From assembly GCF_025154075.1 (NCBI RefSeq), contig NZ_JAOAMU010000002.1, forward strand, positions 752,775-816,774: a DNA stretch of 64,000 nt, read 5' to 3'. The notes under the pieces were generated by a model that worked only from the letters and a program-made list of their open reading frames with translations, had not been told where the DNA came from and searched no databases. The number at the start of each line of letters is the position of its first letter. Positions within the stretch are counted from its first letter, which is position 1. Source of the DNA: Chryseobacterium herbae (GTDB taxonomy: Bacteria > Bacteroidota > Bacteroidia > Flavobacteriales > Weeksellaceae). The position numbers and the translations under genes are program-made. Positions 41,983-50,906 of the stretch are shown here, in pieces.

Positions 41983-43086
41983 TCAAATATCAAAAATGAT
42001 GCTTTCCTCGTTAATCTTCTTCACCACACTTTCCGTACGTTCCCGATGGGTATCTGTAATAAATATCTGCCCGAAATTCTCCTGATTCACAAGTTCAATA
42101 AGTTGCGAAACACGGGTATCATCAAGCTTATCAAAAATATCATCTAATAGAAGAATCGGGGTCTTTTTGGTCAGTTCTTTTACAAGACTCATCTGAGCCA
42201 ATTTCAACGAAATCAGGAAAGATTTCTGCTGTCCCTGTGAGCCTATTTTCTTAATCAGAACATGATCCATTTCAAAAAGCAGATCATCTTTATGGATTCC
42301 TTTTGAAGTGTACGTCAGCATTCGGTCTCTTTCAAGGCTTTCCGTTAAAAGGGTCCTGAAAACTTTGTCAGGCTGAGCGGAGTCGAAGCCTTCGCTTAAA
42401 TCAGACTGGTACTGAACTGAAACCGTTTCCTTTCCTCCTGAAATAATCCGGTAGAAATTCTGAATAATAGGATCAAGTCTCTCCACAAAATTTCTTCTTT
42501 TAATGAAAATACTGGTTCCAAACTTACTGATCGGATCATCATAAATTTCCAGAGAATCTCTATCCCAGGTTCTGTTCTTAGCGAAATATTTTAACAGTGC
42601 ATTTCTTTGCTGTACCGTTTTTTGATATTGAATCAGATCAAAAAGATATTCGGAATCCGTCTGAGAAATCATAGAGTCCAGAAACCTTCTGCGGCTTTCC
42701 CCGGAATCTGAAATCAAATTTGAATCATAAGGAGAGATCATCACGCTCGGCAGATACCCGATGTGGTCTGCAAGGCGGTCATAGCTTTTATCGTTCTTTT
42801 TAATAATCTTTTTGGCTTCTTTGGGCTGAGAGATCTTGATGATATCTTCACTGTCCTCATTCTGGATCTCGGCGTCGATGGTGAAAAAATCTTCCTCCCT
42901 TTTGATATTATTAGAATCCGTGTTTCCTAAAAAACTTTTTCCGACAGATAAATAATGCAGTGCATCCAGAATATTGGTCTTTCCGGCACCGTTGTTTCCC
43001 ACAAAACAGTTGATTTGAGGAGAGAATTCGAATTTCTTCTCCGAATGGTTTTTGAAATTGTAAAGGGAAAGCTTTTTGATAATCAT
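41983..43086 (-). CDS. recF: DNA replication/repair protein RecF
   Basis: 367 aa. SMC-like ATPase: Walker A G-N-N-G-A-G-K-T (30-37), signature G-S-Q-G-Q-Q-K-S (282-289), Walker B I-L-L-L-D-D-I-F-D-K-L-D (311-322). Loads RecA at single-strand gaps with RecO and RecR. Residues ~232-241 (S-E-G-F-D-S-A-Q-P-D) look like an in-frame insertion of an interspersed repeat. Starts three bases after the upstream UbiA-like gene, so they are co-transcribed. Confidence 0.97.
   Translation of the reverse strand: MIIKKLSLYNFKNHSEKKFEFSPQINCFVGNNGAGKTNILDALHYLSVGKSFLGNTDSNNIKREEDFFTIDAEIQNEDSEDIIKISQPKEAKKIIKKNDKSYDRLADHIGYLPSVMISPYDSNLISDSGESRRRFLDSMISQTDSEYLFDLIQYQKTVQQRNALLKYFAKNRTWDRDSLEIYDDPISKFGTSIFIKRRNFVERLDPIIQNFYRIISGGKETVSVQYQSDLSEGFDSAQPDKVFRTLLTESLERDRMLTYTSKGIHKDDLLFEMDHVLIKKIGSQGQQKSFLISLKLAQMSLVKELTKKTPILLLDDIFDKLDDTRVSQLIELVNQENFGQIFITDTHRERTESVVKKINEESIIFDI
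42367..42391 (-). repeat. Interspersed repeat inserted in recF
   Basis: On the minus strand GGCTTCGACTCCGCTCAGCC-TGAC. I recall this GC-rich word as one of the most frequent dispersed repeats of Chryseobacterium-like genomes, usually intergenic. Here it is in frame and encodes G-F-D-S-A-Q-P-D. Confidence 0.6.
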
Positions 43087-43089
43087 TCG

Positions 43090-43845
43090 TCAAAAATACT
43101 CCATTATTAGTAAAAATAAAAAAGGAAGTGCAGAACAGGTTTCGATCCAGAAGGAGAAATAAGTGTCATCTCTTTTATTTTCAGAGAAATAGATTAAAAT
43201 AAAGGTAATAATTCCCGTCAGAAAAAAAGCGGTAGCGTAAATCAGCTTAAGGTTAAAAATAGCAAGAATTACACTGATAAAGACCAATAGATAAGCAATG
43301 TATTTGGTGTTCTGAATTCCTATCATCTTAGGAAAAGTCTCTACTGTATCACTTTTCATGTCACGGATATCAAAAGGAAGAACCAGAGCAGTTATAAAAA
43401 AGAAACTGATCAGAAAAATCGGAAGATTAAATTCCCAAAGAGTAAGCCAGCAGTTGACCAACGCCCAGACCAGCCCCACATAAAAAACTTTAAGCAACGG
43501 AATCTTCCGGATATACACATCCAGGAAAAAGCTGTTGTAAAGAAGTCCTAAAATCACAATGACAAACCATTTCAAAAGTCGTACTTCATTATGATTATGG
43601 ATGATCAGAAACGCACAGATAACGCCGGCTGCTGCATTCAGAGCCAGTATTTTTAAAAAGTGCTTGGTATATTGGTATTTAGTGTAAATATAACCGCTAA
43701 AATAAGTAATGAAAATTAACAGAATGGTAGGGAAACGGAATGTGTTTTGCTCTTTCATGAAAAATACTGCGAAAAGAGTTCCCATAACGGAGACATAAAT
43801 CTGGCTGTCGATGACAGTTTTTTTCAGTATTTTTAAGAAATTCAT
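43090..43845 (-). CDS. UbiA-family prenyltransferase-like membrane protein
   Basis: 251 aa with about eight hydrophobic helices. The second Asp motif is clear (L-P-F-D-I-R-D-M-K-S-D, Asp159/162/166), but the first N-D-x-x-D-x-x-x-D motif, expected near residues 50-62, is replaced by G-Y-I-Y-T-K-Y-Q-Y. UbiA enzymes need both for Mg-prenyl-diphosphate binding, so this may have an altered or lost activity. Coupled to recF. Confidence 0.8.
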   Translation of the reverse strand: MNFLKILKKTVIDSQIYVSVMGTLFAVFFMKEQNTFRFPTILLIFITYFSGYIYTKYQYTKHFLKILALNAAAGVICAFLIIHNHNEVRLLKWFVIVILGLLYNSFFLDVYIRKIPLLKVFYVGLVWALVNCWLTLWEFNLPIFLISFFFITALVLPFDIRDMKSDTVETFPKMIGIQNTKYIAYLLVFISVILAIFNLKLIYATAFFLTGIITFILIYFSENKRDDTYFSFWIETCSALPFLFLLIMEYF

Positions 43846-43863
43846 TTATCAAAAATAACATTT

Positions 43864-46800
43864 ATGAAAAGATTTTCCAAGATTTTTATGCTTTTGCTTT
43901 TAATGCTGAGCTTTTCCGCTGTTTCGGCGCAGAAATACTACGACGACCAGTGGAAGAAAGTGACTGAAAACAGTGCGAAAGGTGCCTATAAATCTAATCT
44001 TCCCATCATTTTAGACATACAAAACCACGCAATGAAAGAAAATAATGCCATCCAGCTCATCCGTTCCCTGAAAGCGGAATTCAGTGTTGTGAATCTTACC
44101 GTAGACGACGATAAGAATGATGCAGCCTCGAAGTTTTTTGTCAAGCTTAAAGAAGCCGACAGCAAATTGAAAGGCGAAGAGAAATTGGTATATACGGTTC
44201 TTCTGAACGGATTTTTTATGGATTATTACAATCAGAATTCGTGGGAAATAGAGAGCCGAACCAATATCAATTCACAGGATCTGGCTCAGATTGAAACCTG
44301 GAGTAAGCTTGATTTTAAAAACTACCTGAAAAAAAGCTATCAGGAACTCGATCAGCAGAAGACAGAGATAAAAAAAATACCTCTGGCGAAATACAAGGAT
44401 ATTTTTACAGAAATCAAGGATATGGCTTTTTTTCCAACCTTGTTTGAATGGTATTCTATGAGGAAGATCAGTTTTCTTTCTGAAGGCAGTCTTTTCACAA
44501 AAAATGAATTAACGGAGAACAGAACACAGATTAATGCGACTTTTGATGAACTGATTGCACAGAATAGCGGAAATCCTAAATTGTATTTCTCAAAGGAAAA
44601 ACTGACGGAAAACTGCAATTACAGTCAGTGTAAAGATAAACTGGAACAACTCCAAACTCTTTTGAAATCTGATACGGAAGGCGATTACAAAGTGATCATC
44701 ATGGAAGATATCATGAATGAGTTGATCGCGAAAAAGAAGGAGAAAGAAGCTTTGGCTATTGCTGATCAGGCGAAAAAGCAATATCCGAAATCTCCATTCA
44801 TTGAAAATATAAAAAACAAAGAAAATCAGGTCACCAATCCGTTTCTTACCATTAAATACGAACAGCAGACCCAAAACAATCTGCCGATTCATTTCGTAGC
44901 GGAACATAAGAACGTAACGGATTTTTCACTGAACATTTATGAAGTAAAAGAAGATTTTACGACATTGATGCAATATGTACAGAATTCATACAACAATACT
45001 TTTAGTAAGGTTAAAAAAAATCTGGTAAGAAAAGAGACATTCCAGCTTGGGGATTCCAAAGATTTTCAGATCCACAAAACTTCACTGGAGATCAAGCCTC
45101 TTCCTTCAGGTGTTTACGTTTTAGAGTATGCTGTGGCAGGATCTGAAGCAAAAGACAGTGATTCAAGACAGAATTTTTACTTTCTGGTTTCAGGAAACAG
45201 AATAATTTACCAGACCAAAACAGATAGAAACCAACTTTCCAATACTTTGAAACTGGTCAACAGTGAAAACGGAAAACCGGCAGCGAATGAAAGTCTTACT
45301 TTTTATGAATTTGTTGCCAATAAAACTTTAAATAAAATTGATGGAAAAACGGATGCGAACGGTGTTTTTAAGTTCCCTTCCACAGCCAGCAATGAATATT
45401 ACAGAACCTTCCTGATCCGCCAGCCGAAAACCAATGATTTCCAGATCATGCAGGTATATGGAAACAGCGGAAATGTAGAAAACTACAATCCCAATAAACA
45501 AGCGCGCAGCTTAGCTCAGATCTTTACGGACAGAGCGATCTACAGACCGGGACAAACCGTTTATTTCAAAGTGATCAATACAAAAATCGATAAGGAAATA
45601 GAAGCTGTCACCTCAGGGTTAAAACAAAAAATCACCCTTCTGGATGCCAACAGTCAGGAAGTGTCTTCACAAAACTTTACAACCAATGAGTTCGGATCTT
45701 ACCACGGAAGTTTTATCCTTCCAAAAGGTCAGCTGAATGGCGTTTTCTACTTAAGAACAGATGAAGGAAGTCAGGGTTATAAAGACATCAGAGTTGAAGA
45801 ATACAAGAGACCGAAATTTGAAGTGACTTTTGATCCTGTAAAAGACGAATACAAATACGGACAGACGATTGAGCTGAAAGGAAAAGCAATGATGTTCTCA
45901 GGAGTAGCATTGAGCAATACCACAGTAAATTACGAAATCAAAAAGCATAACATCAGATGGAGATATTTCTGGTGGTATCCGCGTGGTAACGATAACGAAA
46001 ATTCAATCCTTGGTGAGGCAAAAACCAATGAGAAAGGAGAATTTGTCATCCGTCTTGATCTTAAAAAAGATGAAAAGCTGGAAGGAATCCAGATCGATAA
46101 CTATGAGATCAATGCTTCAGTAACGGATATCAACGGAGAAACACAGTCTGCAAATACCCAATTGAAAGTAGCTTCGGTTTCTCACTATATTAAAGCTGAC
46201 GGAATCAAGAACACATTCAGTGACGAAAATGTAAAACTGAAGGTAGAAACCCTGAATTACAACGAGCAGGATCTTAAAAAATCATATAGCGTGAAATTAT
46301 CAAAACTGAGCTCTCCAAACAGGATTTTCAGAGATAATTTCGCACAGGAAGTTCAGAATCTGCCTAAATATTCCAAAGAAGAATTCATCAGCAAATTCCC
46401 ACACGATCTTTTTGATAAAGAGGATGAAGCTAAAAACTGGAAAACAGAAAAACTGATTGCTGAAAAACTTCAGCAACCGTCTGCGGAACTGGATTTAGGA
46501 AAACTGGCAGCTGGTGATTATCAGCTTGAGCTGTATAATATGGAAGGAAAAGACACCATAAAATCTTCTCAGAATTTCAGTATTTGGGATAAGGGATCTT
46601 TACAACCTTCACAGAAAACATTCCTGACCGTTATCGAACCTAAGAATGAATTTTCAAGAGGGGAGAAGGCTAAGGTATATGTATATTCAGCGATTCCGGA
46701 TGCCCTTGTGAATGTATTTATTCAGGATGGTTCAGGAAAAACAGTTTCGGAAGTCCATCAGATGAAAAAAGGAGTTCTTGAGTACACTACAGATATTCCT

Positions 46801-49758
46801 AAAGACAAAAGTGTAGCAACATTGAATGTCCAGTTCCAGATTGCAGCATTCAACGATGTGCAGACCCAGTCTGTGACTTTAAGAATAAAAAATACGGAAC
46901 AGCCCGTAAAAATTGAAACTGTTACCTTCAGAGATAAACTTGAACCGAATTCAAAAGAAAAATGGACGGTAAAAGTTTCAGGAAGCGATAAAGAAAAAGT
47001 AAATGCTGAGGTACTGGCCAATATGTACGATATGTCATTGGATCAGTTTGCAGCAAATACCTATAGCTGGCAGAATCTTTATGCACCATATTCTATCGTA
47101 ACTTCTTATGATGTCAGACAGTATTTGCTTCAGCAATACTATCAGAAAAGACTGAAATATTACAATGGGAAATATGTAGATATACCGAATTTTAACTGGT
47201 TTGATGGTGATTATAATAGTTATGGATTAACAGGGAGAGTGGCCGGATTACAGGTTGAAGGTATGGCAATGCCAGCTCCTGTTGCTTCTGCAAAAATGGA
47301 AAGTATTGAACAGGTTGTCAGAATAGGAGCCGGACAAAAAAGATCAATGAAAGTGAGTGCAAACGCAGGTGGTCAGGAAGCTCAGGCTGATGCAGCAGTA
47401 TCTTTAAATGAAATGGCCGTTGAGAAAAAAGACCTTGAAAAAGTTCCCGTACGTCAAAACCTAAACGAAACCGCATTCTTTTATCCTGATCTGAAAACAG
47501 ATGCAGAAGGAAATGTAAGCTTCGAATTCACGTCTCCGGAAGCATTGACGAAATGGAAACTGATGTTCCTGGCTCACACAAAAGATGCGAGAGCGGCAGT
47601 ACTGGAAAAACAGGTGGTGACGCAGAAAGAATTCTCAGTGACTCCAAATTACCCTAGATTCCTGAGAGAAGGAGACGAACTGAATCTTCAGTCGAAACTG
47701 TCTAATCTTACCGATAAAAAATTAAGCGGTTCAGCAGACCTTCAGATCCTGGATGCCTTTACGAATGAAAATATTTCTTCTCAGTTCGGGATCAATGCAG
47801 GAACACAGAATTTTAGTTTAAATGAAAAAGGAAACAGCGCATTAACATGGAAACTTAAAGTTCCGAATAATGTGTCTTCCATTATATTAAAAGTGGTAGC
47901 TAAAGCAGGCGCGTATTCAGACGGAGAGCAGCAGGCTATTGCTATACTTCCGAACAGAATGCTCGTGACGGATGCAGTACCGGTTTTTGTGAAAGAAGGC
48001 GAAACGAAAACGTTTGTTTTAGATAATCTTAAAAATACAAACTCTACAACAATCACCAATGTTTCGAATACGTTGGAACTGACCACGAATCCGATCTGGG
48101 AAATCATGTTTGCCTTACCAAGTTTGAAAAATGATCAGAACAATTCTGCCGATGTGATCTTCAACAAATGGTTCGCTGATGTACTGGCTTCTGAAGTGTT
48201 CAAAGCCAATCCGAAAATGAAGACCGTTTTTGAAGAATACCAGAGCAAAGGATTGCTGAATTCAAATCTTGAAAAAAATCAGGAACTGAAGCAGCTTCTA
48301 TTGGAAGAAACTCCATGGGTGCTGGAAAGTAAAAATGAAGGTGAGCAAATGCAGAAATTGGCTTTATTATTTGATGCTAACACCATGAGAAATTCCATCA
48401 ATCAGGATTGGAGCGATCTTAAAAAACTGCAGAATCCGGACGGAGGTTTCTCTTGGTATCCCGGATATCCGAGTTCTTACGGAACATCGCTGTACATCCT
48501 TAAAAATCTGGGTAAGATCAATACCTGGTTAAAAGAAAGTGCGAAAGATTATCAAAGTACAGATCAGAAAGAATTGGTAGCACAACTGGTTCAGTACGTA
48601 GACAATGAGATCAATAAATACTGGGATGCGAAAAAAGATAATGTCTGGAACAACTGGACCATGGATTATCTGGATACCCGAAACTATTGGGAAAAGCAGT
48701 ATCCGTTAAAAGGAAAAGGTGCTTCATTGAAATCACTGGTAAAACAGAAAGCAAAAACAGCGAAGATCACAGATTTCACTTTCTTCGGACTTCACCGTGC
48801 TGCTTTACTGATGAATGATTACGGCTTAAAAGATGTTTCAGATAAATTAATGAATTACCTGAAAGAAACTTCTACCGATACAAAAACTCAGGGCGTTTAC
48901 TGGAAACAGAACCTTAACGACTGGGGCTGGTTCGGATCTAAAGTAGTAAATCAGGCTGGTGCTTTAGAAGCATTCAATAAGTTGAAATCTAATGATCAGA
49001 AATTTATTGAAGATATGAAGATCTGGCTGATCACGCAGAAAGAGGTGAATTCATGGGGAAGTTCAAGAGGAACCTCAGAAGTAATCTTTACGATCTTAAA
49101 CTCAGGTAAATCATGGACCAGTGCTGAAAGTGACAAAGCAACCATCGTTTGGGGTGGAAAAGAACTGGCTCCTCAAACGAAAGCGACTGGTTATGTGAAA
49201 TCAACCGTGAAAACGGATGTGGTAGACAAAAACTTAGGAACCGTTACCGTTACCAAACCAGGTCCTGGAATTGTACAGGGAGGCTTGTTCTGGCAGTATT
49301 ATGAAGATTTGGATAAAATAAAATCTTCCGAAAACTATATCTCAATTACCAAAGAACTTTACAAGAAAGTGAAAACAGTAAACGGAGAAGAACTTCAGAA
49401 AATTTCAGCCGATACGCCTTTAAAAGTAGGAGATAAAGTAACCGTAAGAATGATTCTGAATACAGACCGAGCGATGGAATTTATTCACATTAAAGATATG
49501 CGTGCGGCAGGATTTGAACCCACAGATGTACTGTCCGGTTACCAATGGAAAAACAGTTTAGGCTACTACCAGTCTACGAAAGATGCTTCCACGAATTTCT
49601 ACATCGAGTACATGCCGAAAGGGAAATACGTCTTCGAATATGACCTTGTTTCCAATGCAGCCGGTAAGTTCTCCAATGGAATCACCACCATGCAGAATTA
49701 CTATGCACCGCAGATGAATGCCCATACAAAAGGAACCAACGTTCAGATTTTGGAATGA
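43864..49758 (+). CDS. Alpha-2-macroglobulin family protein
   Basis: 1964 aa with a signal peptide (V-S-A-Q, ~23). Landmarks: MG domains, including T-D-R-A-I-Y-R-P-G-Q-T-V (~556), the MG/bait-like long middle, N-E-T-A-F-F-Y-P-D-L-x-T-D-A-E-G (~1202) and an alpha-helical thioester-domain region with N-P-D-G-G-F-S-W-Y-P-G (~1524). The C-x-E-Q thioester is absent; near residue 1420 the aligned stretch reads L-K-N-D-Q. Function: physical trapping of proteases in the periplasm or on the surface. A segment ~1124-1134 (G-R-V-A-G-L-Q-V) resembles a TonB plug. Divergent from recF operon, followed by ecotin. Confidence 0.92.
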   Translation: MKRFSKIFMLLLLMLSFSAVSAQKYYDDQWKKVTENSAKGAYKSNLPIILDIQNHAMKENNAIQLIRSLKAEFSVVNLTVDDDKNDAASKFFVKLKEADSKLKGEEKLVYTVLLNGFFMDYYNQNSWEIESRTNINSQDLAQIETWSKLDFKNYLKKSYQELDQQKTEIKKIPLAKYKDIFTEIKDMAFFPTLFEWYSMRKISFLSEGSLFTKNELTENRTQINATFDELIAQNSGNPKLYFSKEKLTENCNYSQCKDKLEQLQTLLKSDTEGDYKVIIMEDIMNELIAKKKEKEALAIADQAKKQYPKSPFIENIKNKENQVTNPFLTIKYEQQTQNNLPIHFVAEHKNVTDFSLNIYEVKEDFTTLMQYVQNSYNNTFSKVKKNLVRKETFQLGDSKDFQIHKTSLEIKPLPSGVYVLEYAVAGSEAKDSDSRQNFYFLVSGNRIIYQTKTDRNQLSNTLKLVNSENGKPAANESLTFYEFVANKTLNKIDGKTDANGVFKFPSTASNEYYRTFLIRQPKTNDFQIMQVYGNSGNVENYNPNKQARSLAQIFTDRAIYRPGQTVYFKVINTKIDKEIEAVTSGLKQKITLLDANSQEVSSQNFTTNEFGSYHGSFILPKGQLNGVFYLRTDEGSQGYKDIRVEEYKRPKFEVTFDPVKDEYKYGQTIELKGKAMMFSGVALSNTTVNYEIKKHNIRWRYFWWYPRGNDNENSILGEAKTNEKGEFVIRLDLKKDEKLEGIQIDNYEINASVTDINGETQSANTQLKVASVSHYIKADGIKNTFSDENVKLKVETLNYNEQDLKKSYSVKLSKLSSPNRIFRDNFAQEVQNLPKYSKEEFISKFPHDLFDKEDEAKNWKTEKLIAEKLQQPSAELDLGKLAAGDYQLELYNMEGKDTIKSSQNFSIWDKGSLQPSQKTFLTVIEPKNEFSRGEKAKVYVYSAIPDALVNVFIQDGSGKTVSEVHQMKKGVLEYTTDIPKDKSVATLNVQFQIAAFNDVQTQSVTLRIKNTEQPVKIETVTFRDKLEPNSKEKWTVKVSGSDKEKVNAEVLANMYDMSLDQFAANTYSWQNLYAPYSIVTSYDVRQYLLQQYYQKRLKYYNGKYVDIPNFNWFDGDYNSYGLTGRVAGLQVEGMAMPAPVASAKMESIEQVVRIGAGQKRSMKVSANAGGQEAQADAAVSLNEMAVEKKDLEKVPVRQNLNETAFFYPDLKTDAEGNVSFEFTSPEALTKWKLMFLAHTKDARAAVLEKQVVTQKEFSVTPNYPRFLREGDELNLQSKLSNLTDKKLSGSADLQILDAFTNENISSQFGINAGTQNFSLNEKGNSALTWKLKVPNNVSSIILKVVAKAGAYSDGEQQAIAILPNRMLVTDAVPVFVKEGETKTFVLDNLKNTNSTTITNVSNTLELTTNPIWEIMFALPSLKNDQNNSADVIFNKWFADVLASEVFKANPKMKTVFEEYQSKGLLNSNLEKNQELKQLLLEETPWVLESKNEGEQMQKLALLFDANTMRNSINQDWSDLKKLQNPDGGFSWYPGYPSSYGTSLYILKNLGKINTWLKESAKDYQSTDQKELVAQLVQYVDNEINKYWDAKKDNVWNNWTMDYLDTRNYWEKQYPLKGKGASLKSLVKQKAKTAKITDFTFFGLHRAALLMNDYGLKDVSDKLMNYLKETSTDTKTQGVYWKQNLNDWGWFGSKVVNQAGALEAFNKLKSNDQKFIEDMKIWLITQKEVNSWGSSRGTSEVIFTILNSGKSWTSAESDKATIVWGGKELAPQTKATGYVKSTVKTDVVDKNLGTVTVTKPGPGIVQGGLFWQYYEDLDKIKSSENYISITKELYKKVKTVNGEELQKISADTPLKVGDKVTVRMILNTDRAMEFIHIKDMRAAGFEPTDVLSGYQWKNSLGYYQSTKDASTNFYIEYMPKGKYVFEYDLVSNAAGKFSNGITTMQNYYAPQMNAHTKGTNVQILE

Positions 49759-49803
49759 TTTTTGGCTATAGGGAAGAAGTAAAAATTTTAAAACAAAAAT
49801 AAG

Positions 49804-50292
49804 ATGAGATTTTCAAAAACTTTAATGGCGGGACTTATTATGTTGGCAGGTGTAAATGCTTTCGCACAAAAGAAAGCAGAAAAGTTTGAGAAGCTGGAAA
49901 TTGAAATGTTCCCTAAAGCGAAAGACGGATTCAAGCAGGTATATATTCAGCTGCCTGTTGCAAAAAATGAAAGCGATTTAAAAGTAGAATTTTTTGTAGG
50001 TGCTGAAAAAATGCTGGACTGTAACAATTACTTTTTAATGGGAAATGTAAAAACCCAGGATCTTCAGGGATGGGGCTACAACTATTATGAAATAGAATCA
50101 AACGGTGAAGCCGGGGGAACCTTAATGGGTTGCCAGGATCAGAAGAAAACAAAGAAATTTGTGACCCTTCAGCCGGAGATCGTAAGATACAACAGCAAGC
50201 TTCCTTTGGTATTCTATGTACCGAAAGACCTTGAAGTTCGTTACAGAGTTTTACGTCCTGATGCGAAAATGAAATCCGCAGTACAGAGATAA
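49804..50292 (+). CDS. eco: Ecotin-family serine protease inhibitor
   Basis: 162 aa with a signal peptide (A-F-A-Q, ~22). Aligns by eye with E. coli ecotin over its length: V-x-I-Q-L, L-K-V-E, D-C-N (Cys73), L-Q-G-W-G-Y-N-Y-Y, T-L-M-G-C (Cys110, the reactive loop), K-K-F-V-T and V-R-Y-N-S-K-L-P. If Cys110 matches E. coli Cys87, the P1 residue Met84 is replaced by Leu107. Periplasmic inhibitor of trypsin-fold proteases. 45 bases after the alpha-2-macroglobulin gene, so both protease inhibitors are likely co-expressed. Confidence 0.93.
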   Translation: MRFSKTLMAGLIMLAGVNAFAQKKAEKFEKLEIEMFPKAKDGFKQVYIQLPVAKNESDLKVEFFVGAEKMLDCNNYFLMGNVKTQDLQGWGYNYYEIESNGEAGGTLMGCQDQKKTKKFVTLQPEIVRYNSKLPLVFYVPKDLEVRYRVLRPDAKMKSAVQR

Positions 50293-50310
50293 ACCCATAT
50301 CTTTACATAT

Positions 50311-50342
50311 AAACTCCTCACATTTTGTGGGGAGTTTTTGTT
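50311..50342 (+). terminator. Rho-independent terminator
   Basis: Stem AAACTCCTCAC / GTGGGGAGTTT with one G-T pair and a five-base loop, followed by TTTTTG. Ends the macroglobulin-ecotin transcript. Confidence 0.85.
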
Positions 50343-50883
50343 TGCACTAAATCGGCCTTTTGAGTAAACGTTATATTTTCTCTCGCTGATCAGTTTGATT
50401 AGGCAGATTTAATTCTTGTCATATCTGGGAAAAATTATTCACCACAAAAGTCACAAAAGTTTTTCTAAGCACTTTAGTTTATCTGAAGTTTAATTAATAC
50501 AGCAAAGAAGAGCACCTAAGTTTTATAAAAATTAAATTTTTATTTGTTATAATAAAAAATCTGCCCAATCTGAGAAATCTGCGCGAGACCAAACCAATTG
50601 AAACATTAAATTTTAGAGGATATATACGCAATCATCTGTGTCCATCCGTGAAATCCGTGGTTAATATTTTTTCAATAAAATTTTCACCAATCAAACAGCA
50701 TAATAAAATCCCATGAATAAAAGAAAATTCAACTTTTTTCCAATTAAAACATCCCTCAAATTAAAGTTAAACGGATCCTATATAATCATCACAAATAGAA
50801 GATTAAAACTAAACACATTTTAAACTTACTTTAAATTCACCATATTGATGAATTATCTTCGGGGATTTAACGAATTTTTGCAT
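50343..50883. repeat. Gene-free stretch with dispersed repeat modules
   Basis: No coding frame. It shares modules with the 15.1-15.5 kb gap in inverted orientation (50442-50459 exact, 50643-50660 16/18), plus CTGCCCAATCTGAGAAATCTGCG-like text similar to 15340-15370. A noncoding dispersed family. Confidence 0.55.
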
Positions 50884-50891
50884 TATATTTG
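50884..50891 (+). promoter_or_regulatory. Bacteroidota -7 box (TATATTTG)
   Basis: TATATTTG 15 bases before the TolC-family start codon, preceded by an AT-rich stretch; probable promoter of the three-gene export operon. Confidence 0.5.
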
Positions 50892-50906
50892 TTATAAACA
50901 TAAACC

